Notes under the pieces: generated by a model | The model's input: only the letters and a program-made list of their open reading frames with translations | Told to the model about the DNA's origin: nothing | Database searches by the model: none | Source of the DNA: Bacillus_BD sp963765265 | Lineage (GTDB): Bacteria > Bacillota > Bacilli > Bacillales > Cytobacillaceae | Direction of reading: 5' to 3' | Length of the DNA stretch: 64,000 nucleotides | NCBI GenBank assembly: GCA_963765265.1 | Contig: CAVXVN010000003.1 | Location: 1 to 64,000 of the forward strand | Program-made: the position numbers and the translations under genes | Shown here: in pieces, positions 9,062-18,434 of the stretch | How positions within the stretch are numbered: the stretch's first letter is position 1 | Layout of the letters: each line of letters starts with the position of its first letter

Positions 9062-9673
9062 ATGGTTGAAATGAAACATCTATTTCAAAAAGGAAAAGAT
9101 TCATCAAAACCGACTTTACTTTTGCTTCATGGAACAGGTGGGAATGAATCAGATCTTCTTCCTTTAGCGGGAAAAATAGATGAAGAAGCTTCGGTTCTAA
9201 GTGTTCGTGGAAATATTTTGGAAAACGGGATGCCTCGTTTTTTCCGGAGATTAGCTGAAGGTATATTTGATGAAGAGGATTTGGTGTATCGTACGAATGA
9301 ATTAAATCAATTCCTTGATGAGACGTCACAAAAATATGAATTTGATCGGGATAATATTATTGCGATTGGGTATTCTAATGGTGCTAATATTGCGGCAAGT
9401 CTATTATTCCATTATCAGGATGCTTTAAAAGCAGCCATTCTTCATCACCCAATGGTGCCAAGAAGAGGAATTGATTTACCAGACCTTTCTGGAAAGAAAG
9501 TGTTCATTGCAGCGGGAAAAAATGATCCAATTTGTTCACCAGAGGAGTCCATGGAGCTACAATCCCTTTTAGAAAAAGCCAATGCAGAAGTACAACTACA
9601 TTGGGAAAATAGAGGACATCAGCTAACTTTTGAGGAAGTAGAGGCTGCTGCAAGATGGTACCAAAACATTTAG
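9062..9673 (+). CDS. mhqD: carboxylesterase/phospholipase-type hydrolase (MhqD-like)
   Basis: 203 residues, alpha/beta hydrolase. LLLHGTGGNESDLLPLA forms the oxyanion region, GYSNGAN (near residue 103) carries the nucleophile Ser, GKNDPICS the Asp, and ENRGHQLTFEE the His. It fits the small carboxylesterase family that includes MhqD, which in B. subtilis is under MhqR control. It lies 107 bases after the flavin gene without an obvious terminator, with a GAGGAGG site before ATG 9062, and is followed by a strong terminator, so it is probably the last operon gene. The real substrate is unknown. Confidence 0.87.
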   Translation: MVEMKHLFQKGKDSSKPTLLLLHGTGGNESDLLPLAGKIDEEASVLSVRGNILENGMPRFFRRLAEGIFDEEDLVYRTNELNQFLDETSQKYEFDRDNIIAIGYSNGANIAASLLFHYQDALKAAILHHPMVPRRGIDLPDLSGKKVFIAAGKNDPICSPEESMELQSLLEKANAEVQLHWENRGHQLTFEEVEAAARWYQNI

Positions 9674-9692
9674 AAAAATAAATCGTAATCTT

Positions 9693-9735
9693 AAAAGAGG
9701 AGAAGTGATCATTTATGATCATTTCTTCTCTTTTT
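9693..9735 (+). terminator. terminator of the mhq-type operon
   Basis: AGAAGTGATCAT and ATGATCATTTCTTCT pair, flanked by an A-rich lead and a CTCTTTTT tail. Confidence 0.8.
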
Positions 9736-9739
9736 CTGA

Positions 9740-10015
9740 TTTCATGATACATGAGTTTGAAAACGCCATGATGAGCCTCCTTTGAATTCCTAAACTAAAT
9801 TATAATGTTTAAGCCATAGAATTGATGTGTAATATTGGTGAAAATATCCATTTCGAGTATGTGCTTTCAATCCTATGTAGGCTGTTAAATGACAAATAGA
9901 ATGGTTTAATTTAAAATAGAGATATTCCACTTTTTTTATTCAACAGATTGGGTTTAATGATTAATGGATGATCATAAACTAAAACGGAAGACACGATCAA
10001 GTATTAATAGGAAAT
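9740..10015. other. AT-rich intergenic region
   Basis: No open frame with a ribosome binding site and no recognisable RNA motif. It must contain the promoter of the synthase-like gene at 10032, but no convincing -35/-10 pair stands out. Confidence 0.5.
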
Positions 10016-10031
10016 AAGGAGGAAATACAGG

Positions 10032-10854
10032 GTGAGTGAAACAAACTATATAAATAGTGAAGCTAGAGATGTGTTGAAGGCGACAAGCCGGACCTTTTAT
10101 ATTCCGATTAGCCATCTAAAAAAAGGATTACAAGAAGCAGTTGCATCGGCATATTTATGCATGAGAGCAATTGATGAGATAGAAGATCACCCTGAGCTTC
10201 CGTCTACAACGAAAAGTGACCTCTTACTTTCTGTTAGTCATATTTTGCAAAGAAAACCTTTTAATGAGGATGAATTGAAGGAGTTATTTCAACCATACCA
10301 ATCTCTCCTACCTAAAGTAACGTTACAACTTGGAAGTTGGATAAAAGTTTGTCCACCGACGATTTTAGAAAGCGTCTTAGATTCGACAGCTACTATGGCA
10401 ACGGGGATGGCAGAATGGGTCCGAAAAGATTGGCAGATTAATAATGAAGAAGATCTAGATCAATATACTTATTATGTTGCTGGCTTAGTAGGCGTGATGC
10501 TTTCAGACATTTGGAGATGGTATGATCAAACGGAAACCGATGAAAATTTGGCTATTGCGTTTGGACGTGGCTTACAAGCTGTTAATATTCTTCGCAATCA
10601 TGATGAGGACAAGACAAGAGGGGTGAGTTTCTTCCCTGAAGGATGGGAAGTAAAAGATATGTATTCTTATGCTCGAGCGCAACCTCGAATTGGCTGACCT
10701 ATATATAAAGGATATAAAAACTTCCAGCATTCTGCATTTTTGTAAAATCCCATTGGCGCTTGCCCACGGTACACTTGAAGCCCTAATGAAAGGAAAAGAA
10801 AAAATGAGTAGGTTGGATGTATTAAAGGTAGTGGGTCGAGTGGTTGGAAAATAA
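10032..10854 (+). pseudogene. squalene/phytoene synthase family protein, frame broken
   Basis: About 273 residues after joining frames. The trans-isoprenyl synthase Asp-rich motifs are present: MRAIDEIED near residue 45 and LRNHDEDKTRG near residue 200, with the typical LVGVMLSDIW helix between. Such enzymes condense or process farnesyl/geranylgeranyl diphosphates; in Bacillus the YisP homologue belongs to this family and has been linked to farnesol and membrane microdomains. No carotenoid desaturase is nearby, so the product is uncertain. GTG start with AAGGAGG nine bases upstream. A single +1 shift near 10680 (GCTCGAGCGCAACC) separates residue ~215 from the rest; removing one base restores YARRNLELADLY. 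A weak hairpin at 10874-10905 may end transcription. Confidence 0.82.
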
Positions 10855-10873
10855 TCTATATGTTCTTTACTTG

Positions 10874-10905
10874 AAGAAACCGCTCAATTATTTGGACGGT
10901 TTCTT
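10874..10905 (+). terminator. weak terminator hairpin
   Basis: AAGAAACCG and CGGTTTCTT pair around a 14-base loop. The T-run is poor. Confidence 0.5.
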
Positions 10906-11114
10906 GTATGTCCTTTGAGTTCTAGCGTAGAGGCAAACACCCCCTTTTTAAATTAATTATTAAGTTTTGTTGGATATATTGATTAATTATGTTGAACCCA
11001 TTAAACTAAATTAGTAAAAAATGGAGAAGGGGGAACATAGGGTAAAAATCAGTTAATCCTATAGGGGAAATTTCATGCTGCCTCTATCCAAAAATTCGCA
11101 GGGGGTTTTTTGTA

Positions 11115-12374
11115 TTGGAAAAAAATAATACAAAAGTGTTGGAAAGTCAACCTACTTTGTTTCATAGCCGTGTATTTCAGGCCATTATTATGTCAGGATT
11201 GTTTTTGCAAATAGGAATTTGGGTGCGAAACTTTTCTGTCCTACTGTTTGTCATGGAAAAAACGGACGGTGATCCATTTGCTATTTCCATGATATCCGTA
11301 GCGGAGTTCGCTCCTATTTTTATTTTTTCTTTTATTGGTGGTACATTTGCAGATCGGTGGCCTCCGAAAAAAACAATGGTATGGTGTGATGTATTAAGTG
11401 CAATATCAGTATTTGTCGTACTGATCACACTCCATTTTGGCACATGGCAAGTGGTGTTCTTTGCCACATTAATATCAGCAATTCTTTCACAATTCTCACA
11501 GCCTTCAGGCATGAAGTTATTTAAACTGCATTTGCCAGAAGAGCAAATACAGACGGGTATGTCGGTCTATCAAACGGTATTTGCAGTATTTATGGTGTTC
11601 GGTCCTATTCTTGGGACCTTTGCCTTTCAATCCTTTGGCATCGAAGTGTCGATTGCCATCACAGGCTTAGCCTTTTTACTTTCTGCTGGTGCACTCGGTT
11701 TCCTTCCTAAGGATTACAAATTGGAAGAAGACACTGCAGCGACAACGATTTGGCAGGAAATGAAGAGTGGAATTCAATATGTTATGAAAAAGAGAGAACT
11801 TAGTTTGTTAGGACTATGCTTTTTGGCAGCAGGTCTAGGGTTAGGCTTTATTCAACCGCTATCCATTTTCCTTGTAACGGAACAGTTAGGCTTACCGAAG
11901 GAAAATCTGCAATGGCTGTTGACCACCAATGGAATTGGCATGATTATTGGTGGTGCAGCTGTCATGATGTTGGCTCAAAAGGTTGCTCCCCAGAGATTGC
12001 TCATACTTGGTATGCTGATCAATGCAATAGGATTAGCGATCATGGGCGTATCTACTAATCTAGGGCTTACATTAGCTGCTGAGTTTATTAATGGGCTAAT
12101 GCTTCCTTGTATACAGATTGGGATAAATACGATGATTTTGAAAAGAACAGAAGGGGCATTTATCGGTAGGGTGAATGGAATATTAATGCCTTTGTTTACT
12201 GGATCGATGGTACTAACCATGAGTCTAGCAGGTATTCTAAAGGAACAGTTTTCATTGGTTGCGATTTTTGAAGTAGCTGCGATTCTATTTATCATTGGTA
12301 TGGCTTTTATGTTGCCATTATACAACTTGAAAATGGACTCAAATCAAGAAGAGCTTAATTTACAGGGAAAGTGA
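11115..12374 (+). CDS. MFS efflux transporter (EntS/MefA-like)
   Basis: 419 residues with about 12 membrane helices. The profile (IMSGLFLQIGIWVRNFSVLL at the start, GGTFADRWPPKKTMVW after TM2, LLTTNGIGMIIGG later) is that of the MFS_3 branch that includes macrolide and siderophore exporters. Substrate cannot be read from the sequence. TTG start with an AGGGGG site 11 bases upstream. Stand-alone gene followed by a terminator at 12389, with no regulator directly adjacent. Confidence 0.87.
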   Translation: MEKNNTKVLESQPTLFHSRVFQAIIMSGLFLQIGIWVRNFSVLLFVMEKTDGDPFAISMISVAEFAPIFIFSFIGGTFADRWPPKKTMVWCDVLSAISVFVVLITLHFGTWQVVFFATLISAILSQFSQPSGMKLFKLHLPEEQIQTGMSVYQTVFAVFMVFGPILGTFAFQSFGIEVSIAITGLAFLLSAGALGFLPKDYKLEEDTAATTIWQEMKSGIQYVMKKRELSLLGLCFLAAGLGLGFIQPLSIFLVTEQLGLPKENLQWLLTTNGIGMIIGGAAVMMLAQKVAPQRLLILGMLINAIGLAIMGVSTNLGLTLAAEFINGLMLPCIQIGINTMILKRTEGAFIGRVNGILMPLFTGSMVLTMSLAGILKEQFSLVAIFEVAAILFIIGMAFMLPLYNLKMDSNQEELNLQGK

Positions 12375-12388
12375 AGAATGATTTAAAG

Positions 12389-12424
12389 AAAAAGCATTGG
12401 CAGCAGGTCGCCGATGCTTTTTTT
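12389..12424 (+). terminator. terminator of the MFS gene
   Basis: AAAAGCATTGGC and GCCGATGCTTTT pair around a short loop and end in T's. Confidence 0.85.
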
Positions 12425-12527
12425 ACAGTGTTTTTTGTCCAAGGTCTACGATCTATGTTCTATAGTTAACGATATAATGGAAAAGCCTATCGTTTCTATT
12501 GTTAGATGAGTATGAATAGAGCGTCTT

Positions 12528-12557
12528 TTGATTTATTTTATTTTAATGTGTTATGAT
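12528..12557 (+). promoter_or_regulatory. putative promoter before a short open frame
   Basis: TTGATT (12528-12533), an 18-base spacer and TATGAT (12552-12557). Confidence 0.45.
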
Positions 12558-12586
12558 ATATTAGCCTTATGATTAGAAGCGGTGAA

Positions 12587-12679
12587 ATGTTTAATATGCC
12601 AAGGGAATCATTTTTCACTTATGAAAATTTAGTGGAATTTATGTTTCGATACGGTATTTCTCCACTTCCAACCATGTAA
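12587..12679 (+). CDS. short open frame, possible leader peptide
   Basis: A 30-residue frame (MFNMPRESFFTYENLVEFMF, then RYGISPLPTM), or 36 residues from an ATG at 12569. It lies just downstream of a promoter-like sequence and just upstream of a terminator hairpin (12732-12768) and an MFS transporter gene. The ribosome binding site is weak. The arrangement resembles leader-peptide attenuation of drug exporters in Bacillus, but no family is recognised and coding is uncertain. Confidence 0.3.
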   Translation: MFNMPRESFFTYENLVEFMFRYGISPLPTM

Positions 12680-12731
12680 ATCCATTATTTTTAAAGGTCA
12701 TATGATCTAGGAATCTATAATTTAACTGTTG

Positions 12732-12768
12732 CCTCTTTAGCATGATATCACTAAGAGGTGTTTTTTTA
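12732..12768 (+). terminator. terminator or attenuator before the second MFS gene
   Basis: CCTCTTTAG and CTAAGAGG pair around CATGATATCA with one bulge, followed by eight T's. It lies about 100 bases upstream of the MFS start. Confidence 0.65.
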
Positions 12769-12784
12769 TTTATCAACTAATAAC

Positions 12785-12844
12785 AAGTTAAGCCTCCGGC
12801 GAGCCTTGCGATTTTTTAATGGAAATTCGGCGGGGCGAATTTGA
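12785..12844. repeat. IS200/IS605-end-like repeat, copy C (fragment)
   Basis: AAGTTAAGCCTCCGGCG resembles the sequence right of the complete copy (AAGTTAAAGCCTTCGGCG at 38937), and GGGGCGAATTTGATT matches the end of copy A. The central hairpin is missing. Confidence 0.5.
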
Positions 12845-12868
12845 TTGAAAGGGTGCGAATTTAATAAA

Positions 12869-14068
12869 ATGGGGAATAAAGCAAAGTTATGGACGAAGGA
12901 TTTCTTAATTATTTCGTCTACGAATTTATTTATCTTTTTAACTTTTTATCTATTAGTGGTGACACTTTCTCTTTTTGCTACTGAACGTTTTGATGCCACA
13001 CAAAGTGAAGCAGGGTTAGCTTCGGGGATTTTTGTTATTGGTGCTGTTTTGGCTCGCCCTTTTGCAGGGAAATGGATTGACCTAATTGGACGCAGGAAGA
13101 TGCTATTTATAGGCTTATTATTCTTTCTAATTGGAACACTAGCTTATTTCTTCGTAAATAGTCTATCGTTATTGATTGTCATTCGTTTATTTCATGGGAT
13201 GGCATTTGGAACGGCTTCTAATGCTACGGGTTCCATTGTGGCAGATATTATCCCTAATCAGCGGCGTGGAGAGGGGACAGGGTACTTTGCGATGAGCACG
13301 AATTTAGCCATGGCTATGGGCCCCTTTATAGGCTTGATTATTAGTCAGCATGTTGGCTACCAAATGGTTTTTGCCGCTAGTGCCATTTTTGCTATTTGTG
13401 GACTAGTTGCTTGTTTATTTTTACGTGTCCCAGAGGCTGAACTCACTAAAAAACAACGAGATGCGATGAAGGGATTTAAACTAAAGGATTTCTATGAATC
13501 AAGTGCCGTGCCTATTTCGATTGTTGTTGGATTAGTTGGTTTTACTTATTCAAGTATCCTTACCTTCCTTACCCCTTATGCAAAAGAGATTGGTTTACTG
13601 GATGTTGCTAGTTTCTTCTTTGTTGTCTATGCAGTTTTCCTTATTGCCTCTAGACCGTTCACGGGCAAGTTATTTGATTTAAAAGGTGAAAATGTAATTA
13701 TTTATCCTTGCCTTATTTTATATGCAATAGGATTCTTATTATTGAGTCAAGTGGAACAAGGCTTTTTCCTTCTAGCAGCTGGAGCATTGATTGGGATCGG
13801 TTTTGGTACCTTCCAATCAAGTGCGCAAGCGATTGCCATTAAAAATGCACCAAAGCATCGAATGGGCTTAGCTACTTCTACTTTTTATATCCTTTATGAT
13901 ACTGGAATCGGAATGGGTCCTTTTCTAATGGGCTTTCTCATTCCTCTAACAGGGTTTCGAGGATTGTATTTGGTCATGGTTGTTCTTGTGGCATGTAGTA
14001 TTGGATTATATTTTCTTCTACACGGAAAACGGATTGCATATGAATTCAAAGAATCTAAAGCAAGTTAG
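12869..14068 (+). CDS. MFS transporter (drug:H+ antiporter type)
   Basis: 399 residues, about 12 membrane helices. Motif A appears as GKWIDLIGRRKMLFIG near residue 70, and PNQRRGEGTGYF and LDVASFFFVVYAV are typical of the YfcJ/YhhS/arabinose-exporter-like branch. Substrate unknown. ATG 12869 is preferred over the in-frame TTG at 12845 because the latter gives an atypical N-terminus; AAAGGGTG lies 13 bases upstream of the ATG, a rather long spacing. No convincing own promoter separates it from the short open frame and hairpin upstream, so conditional read-through is possible. Confidence 0.85.
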   Translation: MGNKAKLWTKDFLIISSTNLFIFLTFYLLVVTLSLFATERFDATQSEAGLASGIFVIGAVLARPFAGKWIDLIGRRKMLFIGLLFFLIGTLAYFFVNSLSLLIVIRLFHGMAFGTASNATGSIVADIIPNQRRGEGTGYFAMSTNLAMAMGPFIGLIISQHVGYQMVFAASAIFAICGLVACLFLRVPEAELTKKQRDAMKGFKLKDFYESSAVPISIVVGLVGFTYSSILTFLTPYAKEIGLLDVASFFFVVYAVFLIASRPFTGKLFDLKGENVIIYPCLILYAIGFLLLSQVEQGFFLLAAGALIGIGFGTFQSSAQAIAIKNAPKHRMGLATSTFYILYDTGIGMGPFLMGFLIPLTGFRGLYLVMVVLVACSIGLYFLLHGKRIAYEFKESKAS

Positions 14069-14169
14069 AAAGACGGATATCTATGAAGAAAATGCCTAGG
14101 CACTTTCTTATGGATCATTCGAATCATATCCGTTCCACTTCATGTGAGTCTATCAAATGGATTCTTAAG

Positions 14170-14218
14170 AAAGACAAAAGTGAAGAAATGTCTTTCTTTG
14201 GTGTCAGGCACCGAAACC
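14170..14218. repeat. REP-like palindrome, half copy
   Basis: AAGACA, TGTCTT and then GGTGTCAGGCACC reproduce the inner and right arms of the full palindromes at 20705 and 25040. The left arm is missing. Lies between two convergent genes. Confidence 0.55.
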
Positions 14219-14219
14219 T

Positions 14220-14840
14220 TTAATTGATTAGGTGTAAACAAAAGTCGAGATCTGCTTGTAAGTGTTCATGAATTAATTGTTCGGCCAGTTGTCCATCTCT
14301 TTGTTTAATGGCTTCATAAATTTTTTTGTGCTCTTCAATTAAAAAAGGTCTGTGATAGAAAACGACTGTACGACGGAATAAATAGATAATAGAATGCATT
14401 TGATCGAAAATTCTGATCATGATGGGATTATTACTGGCATGGATGATGATTTCATGGAAATGTTCATTTGCCTCCATGATTTCCTCGATATTTCCGGTTT
14501 GACCTACCCTTACACATTCTTTAAGGGTTTGGAGGTCATTTTCAGATAGGTAGGTTGCTGCACACTTTGCAGAATAGCCTTCTAATAAAATACGAACTTG
14601 AAATATATGGCGTAAATCTTTTTCTGTAGGTTTTACGACTAGTTTATTTACGATAAGGCCTTCATTTTCAAGTTTTCGTATGGACTCTCTTATTGGAGTT
14701 CGGCTGAATCCTAATTCATTAGCTAATTTTTCTTCTACTATTTTCATTCCACCGGGCAGTTCTCCATCTAGAATTTTATCACGAATTATTTCATAGGATT
14801 TCTGGTAAGCAGGTTTTGACTTTTTGCGTTTCTCAATCAA
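14220..14840 (-). CDS. GntR family regulator, FCD subfamily
   Basis: 206 residues. The N-terminal winged helix (ILDGELPGGMKIVEEKLANE, then LGFSRTPIRESIRKLENEGL) is typical GntR. The C-terminal all-helical FCD domain (residues ~75-205) contains ANEHFHEIIIHASNNP and EHKKIYEAIKQRDGQ, where Asp/His residues usually bind a metal and an organic acid ligand. TTG start with GGGGTGA upstream. No catabolic genes adjoin; the neighbours are an MFS gene (convergent) and pdxS (divergent, 320 bases away). Ligand unknown. Confidence 0.88.
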   Translation of the reverse strand: MIEKRKKSKPAYQKSYEIIRDKILDGELPGGMKIVEEKLANELGFSRTPIRESIRKLENEGLIVNKLVVKPTEKDLRHIFQVRILLEGYSAKCAATYLSENDLQTLKECVRVGQTGNIEEIMEANEHFHEIIIHASNNPIMIRIFDQMHSIIYLFRRTVVFYHRPFLIEEHKKIYEAIKQRDGQLAEQLIHEHLQADLDFCLHLIN

Positions 14841-15052
14841 TTACGTTCACCCCTATTCTTTTCCAGATTTCTAACATAATATTAGATCAAAATTTTGACT
14901 AAAAACATAGACTCTCTAGTCTTAACTATATCCTCATGATCTATTGTATACGAAATTTATATAAATGTATGCGCTTAAAATATAATTTTGTAAACGTTTT
15001 TATTTTTTTCAACTTTCATTATTTAGATTGATTATTGTTTTACACTTAATAC

Positions 15053-15099
15053 TATGGACTGTTTTTTTATAATGTTATGGACCTATTAGAAAATCCATA
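15053..15099 (+). promoter_or_regulatory. pdxS promoter with TATGGAC repeats
   Basis: TATAAT at 15068-15073 lacks a good -35. Two direct repeats TATGGACT (15053-15060) and TATGGACC (15076-15083) start 23 bases apart, with an inverted TCCATA at 15094-15099. Such spacing suits an activating MocR/PdxR-type regulator like the one encoded at 16691-18137. Binding is inferred. Confidence 0.45.
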
Positions 15100-15159
15100 A
15101 TTTTGTTATATTTCTTTTAACCCACAAGAGTGGATAAAGAAGATATGGGAGGAATTATC

Positions 15160-16041
15160 GTGATAACAGGTACTGATCGTGTAAAAAGAGGTATGGCTGA
15201 GATGCAAAAAGGTGGCGTCATTATGGATGTAGTGAACGCAGAGCAAGCAAGAATTGCAGAAGAAGCGGGCGCTGTTGCGGTTATGGCGTTAGAACGTGTT
15301 CCATCTGATATTCGTGCTGCCGGTGGTGTAGCAAGAATGGCTGATATTTCAATTGTTGAAGAGGTTATGAATGCGGTAAGTATTCCTGTAATGGCAAAGG
15401 CAAGAATTGGTCATATTGTTGAAGCAAGAGTACTAGAATCCCTTGGGGTTGACTATATTGATGAGAGTGAAGTTCTAACACCAGCAGATGAAGAATACCA
15501 CCTAAATAAAAAAGAATATACGGTTCCATTTGTTTGTGGTTGTCGTGATCTTGGTGAAGCAGCTCGTCGTATTGGTGAAGGCGCTTCCATGTTACGTACA
15601 AAAGGTGAACCAGGAACAGGAAATATTGTGGAAGCCGTAAGACATATGCGTAAAGTAAATGCTCAAGTTCGTAAAATCGTTCATATGAACGTAGATGAGC
15701 TAATGACAGAAGCGAAGTTGCTTGGAGCACCATACGAAATTCTCCTTCAAATTAAAGAACATGGCAAACTACCGGTAGTTAACTTTGCTGCTGGTGGGGT
15801 GGCTACTCCTGCTGATGCAGCGTTAATGATGCAATTGGGTGCAGATGGGGTGTTTGTTGGATCTGGTATTTTCAAATCAGAAAACCCAGCTAAATTTGCT
15901 AGAGCCATCGTAGAAGCAACTACACATTTTCAAGACTATAAATTGATTGCTGAACTATCAAAAAATCTTGGAGCAGCCATGAAAGGGATTGAAATCTCTA
16001 CACTTGCACCTTCTGAACGTATGCAAGAACGTGGATGGTAA
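15160..16041 (+). CDS. pdxS: pyridoxal 5'-phosphate synthase, PdxS subunit
   Basis: 293 residues, the normal PdxS length. A TIM-barrel enzyme that makes PLP from ribose 5-phosphate, glyceraldehyde 3-phosphate and ammonia delivered by PdxT. TGTDRVKRGMAEMQKGGVIM opens the protein, VMAKARIGH carries the first catalytic Lys, and EPGTGNIVEA and FAAGGVATPADA are phosphate-binding segments. GTG 15160 is chosen over GTG 15130 because GGGAGGA lies just upstream and the N-terminus then matches the family. pdxT follows 12 bases downstream, forming the usual two-gene operon. Confidence 0.97.
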   Translation: MITGTDRVKRGMAEMQKGGVIMDVVNAEQARIAEEAGAVAVMALERVPSDIRAAGGVARMADISIVEEVMNAVSIPVMAKARIGHIVEARVLESLGVDYIDESEVLTPADEEYHLNKKEYTVPFVCGCRDLGEAARRIGEGASMLRTKGEPGTGNIVEAVRHMRKVNAQVRKIVHMNVDELMTEAKLLGAPYEILLQIKEHGKLPVVNFAAGGVATPADAALMMQLGADGVFVGSGIFKSENPAKFARAIVEATTHFQDYKLIAELSKNLGAAMKGIEISTLAPSERMQERGW

Positions 16042-16053
16042 GGAGTTTTTTAA

Positions 16054-16647
16054 ATGGCTAAAGTAGGCGTATTAGGATTGCAGGGTGCAGTAATCGAACA
16101 TGTTCGCTCGATTGAAGCATGTGGAGTTGAAGCAGTTGTTGTTAAAAAGGTGGAGGAACTAGCGGATCTTGATGGATTGATTCTTCCAGGTGGCGAAAGC
16201 ACAACAATGCGCAAGTTAATTGATAAATATGGGTTTATGAAGCCGTTAAAGGAATTCGCCAGTAAAGGAAAACCAATGTTTGGTACGTGTGCTGGGTTAA
16301 TATTGATAGCAGAAGATCTAGTGGATTATCCTGAGCCTCATCTTGGTTTATTTGACGTGACGGTGGAGAGAAATTCTTTTGGACGGCAGAAAGAAAGCTT
16401 TGAGGCAGACTTGTCTATTCAAGGGTTGGATGAACCATTTGTGGGCGTCTTTATTCGTGCACCACATATTGTAAAAGCTGGAGAGAACGTAGAAATCCTA
16501 GCTAAGCATGAAGGTCGAATTGTTGCCGCTCGTGAAGGACAGTTTCTTGGCTGTTCATTTCATCCGGAATTAACCGAAGATCATCGGTTTACTGAGTTGT
16601 TTATTGAAATGGTCAAAAAATCTGTTGAAATTAAAGTGGAAATATAA
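16054..16647 (+). CDS. pdxT: PLP synthase glutaminase, PdxT subunit
   Basis: 197 residues. Class I glutamine amidotransferase that releases ammonia for PdxS. LPGGESTTM (near residue 46) is the oxyanion strand, FGTCAGLI (near residue 76) carries the nucleophile Cys, and SFHPELTED near residue 170 carries the His/Glu pair. ATG with AAGGAG upstream. Twelve bases after pdxS and followed by a hairpin shared with the opposing regulator gene. Confidence 0.97.
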   Translation: MAKVGVLGLQGAVIEHVRSIEACGVEAVVVKKVEELADLDGLILPGGESTTMRKLIDKYGFMKPLKEFASKGKPMFGTCAGLILIAEDLVDYPEPHLGLFDVTVERNSFGRQKESFEADLSIQGLDEPFVGVFIRAPHIVKAGENVEILAKHEGRIVAAREGQFLGCSFHPELTEDHRFTELFIEMVKKSVEIKVEI

Positions 16648-16661
16648 TGGAATAGATGAAT

Positions 16662-16692
16662 AGAAAAGCTCGCTTTGGAAGCGGGCTTTTCT
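16662..16692. terminator. bidirectional terminator between pdxT and the MocR gene
   Basis: AGAAAAGCTCGCTTT and AAGCGGGCTTTTCT pair with two wobble positions. A's on one side and T's on the other serve both strands. Confidence 0.75.
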
Positions 16693-18137
16693 ACTTACAT
16701 GCACTTTTTTCCAAAACTAGGGCTAATCGATGAACTCCTTCAATAATTTTCTCTGAATTTAGATGTGCGAAGCCTAGTAGCAATCCTTTTCGGGGACTTT
16801 CTAAACAGTATGGACTGAGAGGGAAGACTCCTACACCTGCCTTTAAAGCAGATTGAACAACTTCAAATTCATCAAATTCATTGTTGCTTTCCAGTAATAC
16901 GTGGAGACCGGATTCGGTTCCTTGCACATGGAATTGGTCTGCCAACCCTGAATCGTTTAAGGCCTGGATAATGTTGCGATGCCGTTTATGATAGATGGAA
17001 CGCATTCTTCTTACATGCTTAAGAAGATCACCTGTTTCAAAAAATTGCCCTAGCGTTAGCTGTTCCATAATCGGAAGATGGCGACAAACAAATTCTTGAA
17101 CTTTAGCCATCCTTTCGATTGCTTCCTTTGGACCGATTACTGCCGCTAAACGAATTCCGGGAGCGAGAAGCTTCGTAAAGCTTAATATATATAGAATGTT
17201 GGATGGCATTTGTGAATACAAACTAGGCATAGGGCCTCCGCGATAACGGAATTCTCCATCATAATCATCCTCTATAATCCAGGTTTGATTCTGTCTAGCA
17301 AATTGGATTAATTCCTGCCTACGATTGGCTGTCATTAGGACACCGCTTGGGAATTGATGTGATGGTGTCGTAAAAATGATTTTAGAATGAGGTGAAATCT
17401 TTTCCACACAAAGTCCTTGGCTATCAACAGGAATTGGTTCGATTTTCATATTACGATATTTCATGGTGGACCAAGCAACAGGAAAACCAGGATCTTCTAC
17501 GGAAACTATATCTCCTTCTTGTAACAGAGCTTGTGCAATGATATCCATCGTTTGCCTTGCCCCTAAAGTGAGTAATATTTGATCGGGTTGGACATGAATG
17601 CCTCTTTCAATGGCTAAGTAGCGGCTAATTTGTTCCCGTACTGAATACAAACCATAGGGTGAGCTATATCCCCAGTCTAATACATTCTTTTCTTTCATAG
17701 CTGTATTGGAGGCACGTCTCCATGAGTTTTGAAAGGTTGAATCGATATAAGGTTCATGGAGGCGAAAATCAATATCGGCCTTTTCATCACTTTTCATGTC
17801 TGGCCAGTGATCAACACGTTTCGTGTTTTCCTCTATAAATGGGTTGGGTGGAATAGATGGCACGGATTGTTTTGATTGATAGGTATCGCTGTTTTGTATG
17901 ATGTCACATACTCGTGTACCACCTCTTCTAGAGGTCAGTTACATATCCCCGCGATTGCAATTCTTCATATGCGATTTGAACACTTGATCTCGAAATAGCG
18001 AGCTCTTGAGCCAATTGACGAGTAGGAACTAACGGATCGCCAGGTGAAAGCTTTCCTTTTGTAATATAATCAATTACCTGATCCACAATCTGCAACCAAA
18101 GTGCCCGCTTATCTCCTTTGTCTAACTCAATATACAT
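16691..18137 (-). pseudogene. MocR/PdxR-type GntR-aminotransferase regulator, frame broken
   Basis: About 480 residues after joining two frames. The N-terminal winged helix (LVPTRQLAQELAISRSSVQI) is followed, after a linker, by a class I aminotransferase-fold domain with YSSPYGLYSVREQISRYL, EDDYDGEFRY and the PLP lysine in LSFTKLLAPGIRLA. Regulators of this design sense PLP or amino-PLP adducts; PdxR members activate pdxST. Its position tail-to-tail with pdxST supports that role, although PdxR is often divergent. ATG 18137 is chosen because GGGAG precedes it by nine bases. A +1 shift near 17930 separates GYVT from the RRGG segment of the linker; dropping one base restores the usual sequence. 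Confidence 0.85.
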
Positions 18138-18434
18138 ATCAGAAAACTCCCTCAGTAATAAATATGGAATGATAATTTCATCATATAATGAAATGTCAAA
18201 TAAGTCCATAATTGATGTCAGGCGCCACAAATAGACACTAATGCTCATTTTGCACGCTGTAAAATAACAAAATTACCTTAGCCTTGATATAGTGATTGAA
18301 CATATGAATGAAGAAAAAACGGTCAAACTTTCTAAAATATTGAATACTACAATATCAATGTTAGGAAAGACTAAACTAAAAAAAAGAGAGGAATTCCGAT
18401 TGAAAAATTGAAATGAAAGAGAGGTTCTAATGTA

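Noticed and set aside
10032..10854. Carotenoid biosynthesis cluster
   Set aside because: Only a synthase-like gene is present; no desaturase, glycosyltransferase or acyltransferase genes are nearby.
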